Below are positions 5,503-5,564 of a DNA stretch of 5,564 bases, piece after piece (within the stretch, counting starts at the first letter, position 1; the number at the start of each line of letters is the position of its first letter). The translations under genes were made by a program, and so were the position numbers. The notes beneath the pieces were generated by a model. It was not told where the DNA came from, searched no databases, and was given only the letters and a program-made list of their open reading frames with translations. Source of the DNA: an uncultured Ruminococcus sp. (GTDB taxonomy: Bacteria > Bacillota > Clostridia > Oscillospirales > Ruminococcaceae); assembly GCA_937910385.1 (NCBI GenBank), contig CALEPT010000089.1:1-5564 (forward strand), in the 5' to 3' direction.

Positions 5503-5564
5503 TCGAATTTACGCTGTTTTTCGATTTTGAACACCCCTATGAGTTCTTTCTATTGTATCAATTT

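Noticed and set aside
1..5564. CRISPR array, tRNA, rRNA, riboswitch or phage genes
   Set aside because: No regularly spaced repeats, tRNA cloverleaf, rRNA-like stretch, known riboswitch core or phage protein was seen on either strand.

Overview
The window looks like chromosomal DNA of a fibrolytic Ruminococcus (Bacillota, Oscillospiraceae). The clearest sign is the C-terminal dockerin of the first gene. It has the 'ADLC..D...DVFDLCLMKR' style of second repeat that I associate with R. flavefaciens and R. champanellensis cellulosomal proteins. Species assignment is an inference. The first 4.3 kb are moderately GC-rich; the rest looks clearly more A+T-rich by eye.

Layout: (1) Positions 36-2270, minus strand: a secreted, dockerin-bearing glycoside hydrolase family 44 enzyme (endo-beta-glucanase/xyloglucanase type) with an extra beta-rich module, probably carbohydrate-binding. 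(2) Positions 2271-2519: a divergent control region. It has one sigma70-type promoter for each flanking gene, three copies of a TTGTGA box, and a stem-loop in the hydrolase leader. (3) Positions 2520-4265, plus strand: a 581-residue regulator made of a LacI/GalR-like sugar-binding domain, an unassigned middle region and a C-terminal AraC DNA-binding domain. (4) Positions 4266-4690: a rho-independent terminator for the regulator, then a decayed C-terminal remnant of an IS5-type transposase ending in a long imperfect hairpin. (5) Positions 4691-5359, minus strand: a small SAM-dependent methyltransferase-like protein with its own promoter. (6) Positions 5446-5564: upstream DNA with no gene that I can recognise.

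The first three parts form a plausible one-enzyme regulatory unit. A soluble sugar released from plant beta-glucan or xyloglucan would be sensed by the LacI-like domain. The AraC domain would then act on the shared intergenic region, turning on the GH44 gene and perhaps limiting its own synthesis. Box positions (two boxes 21 bp apart just upstream of the hydrolase -35, a third inverted box inside the regulator promoter) fit this model, but it is inferred from sequence only. The methyltransferase is convergent to the regulator, separated from it by the terminator and IS remnant, and shows no functional link to it.
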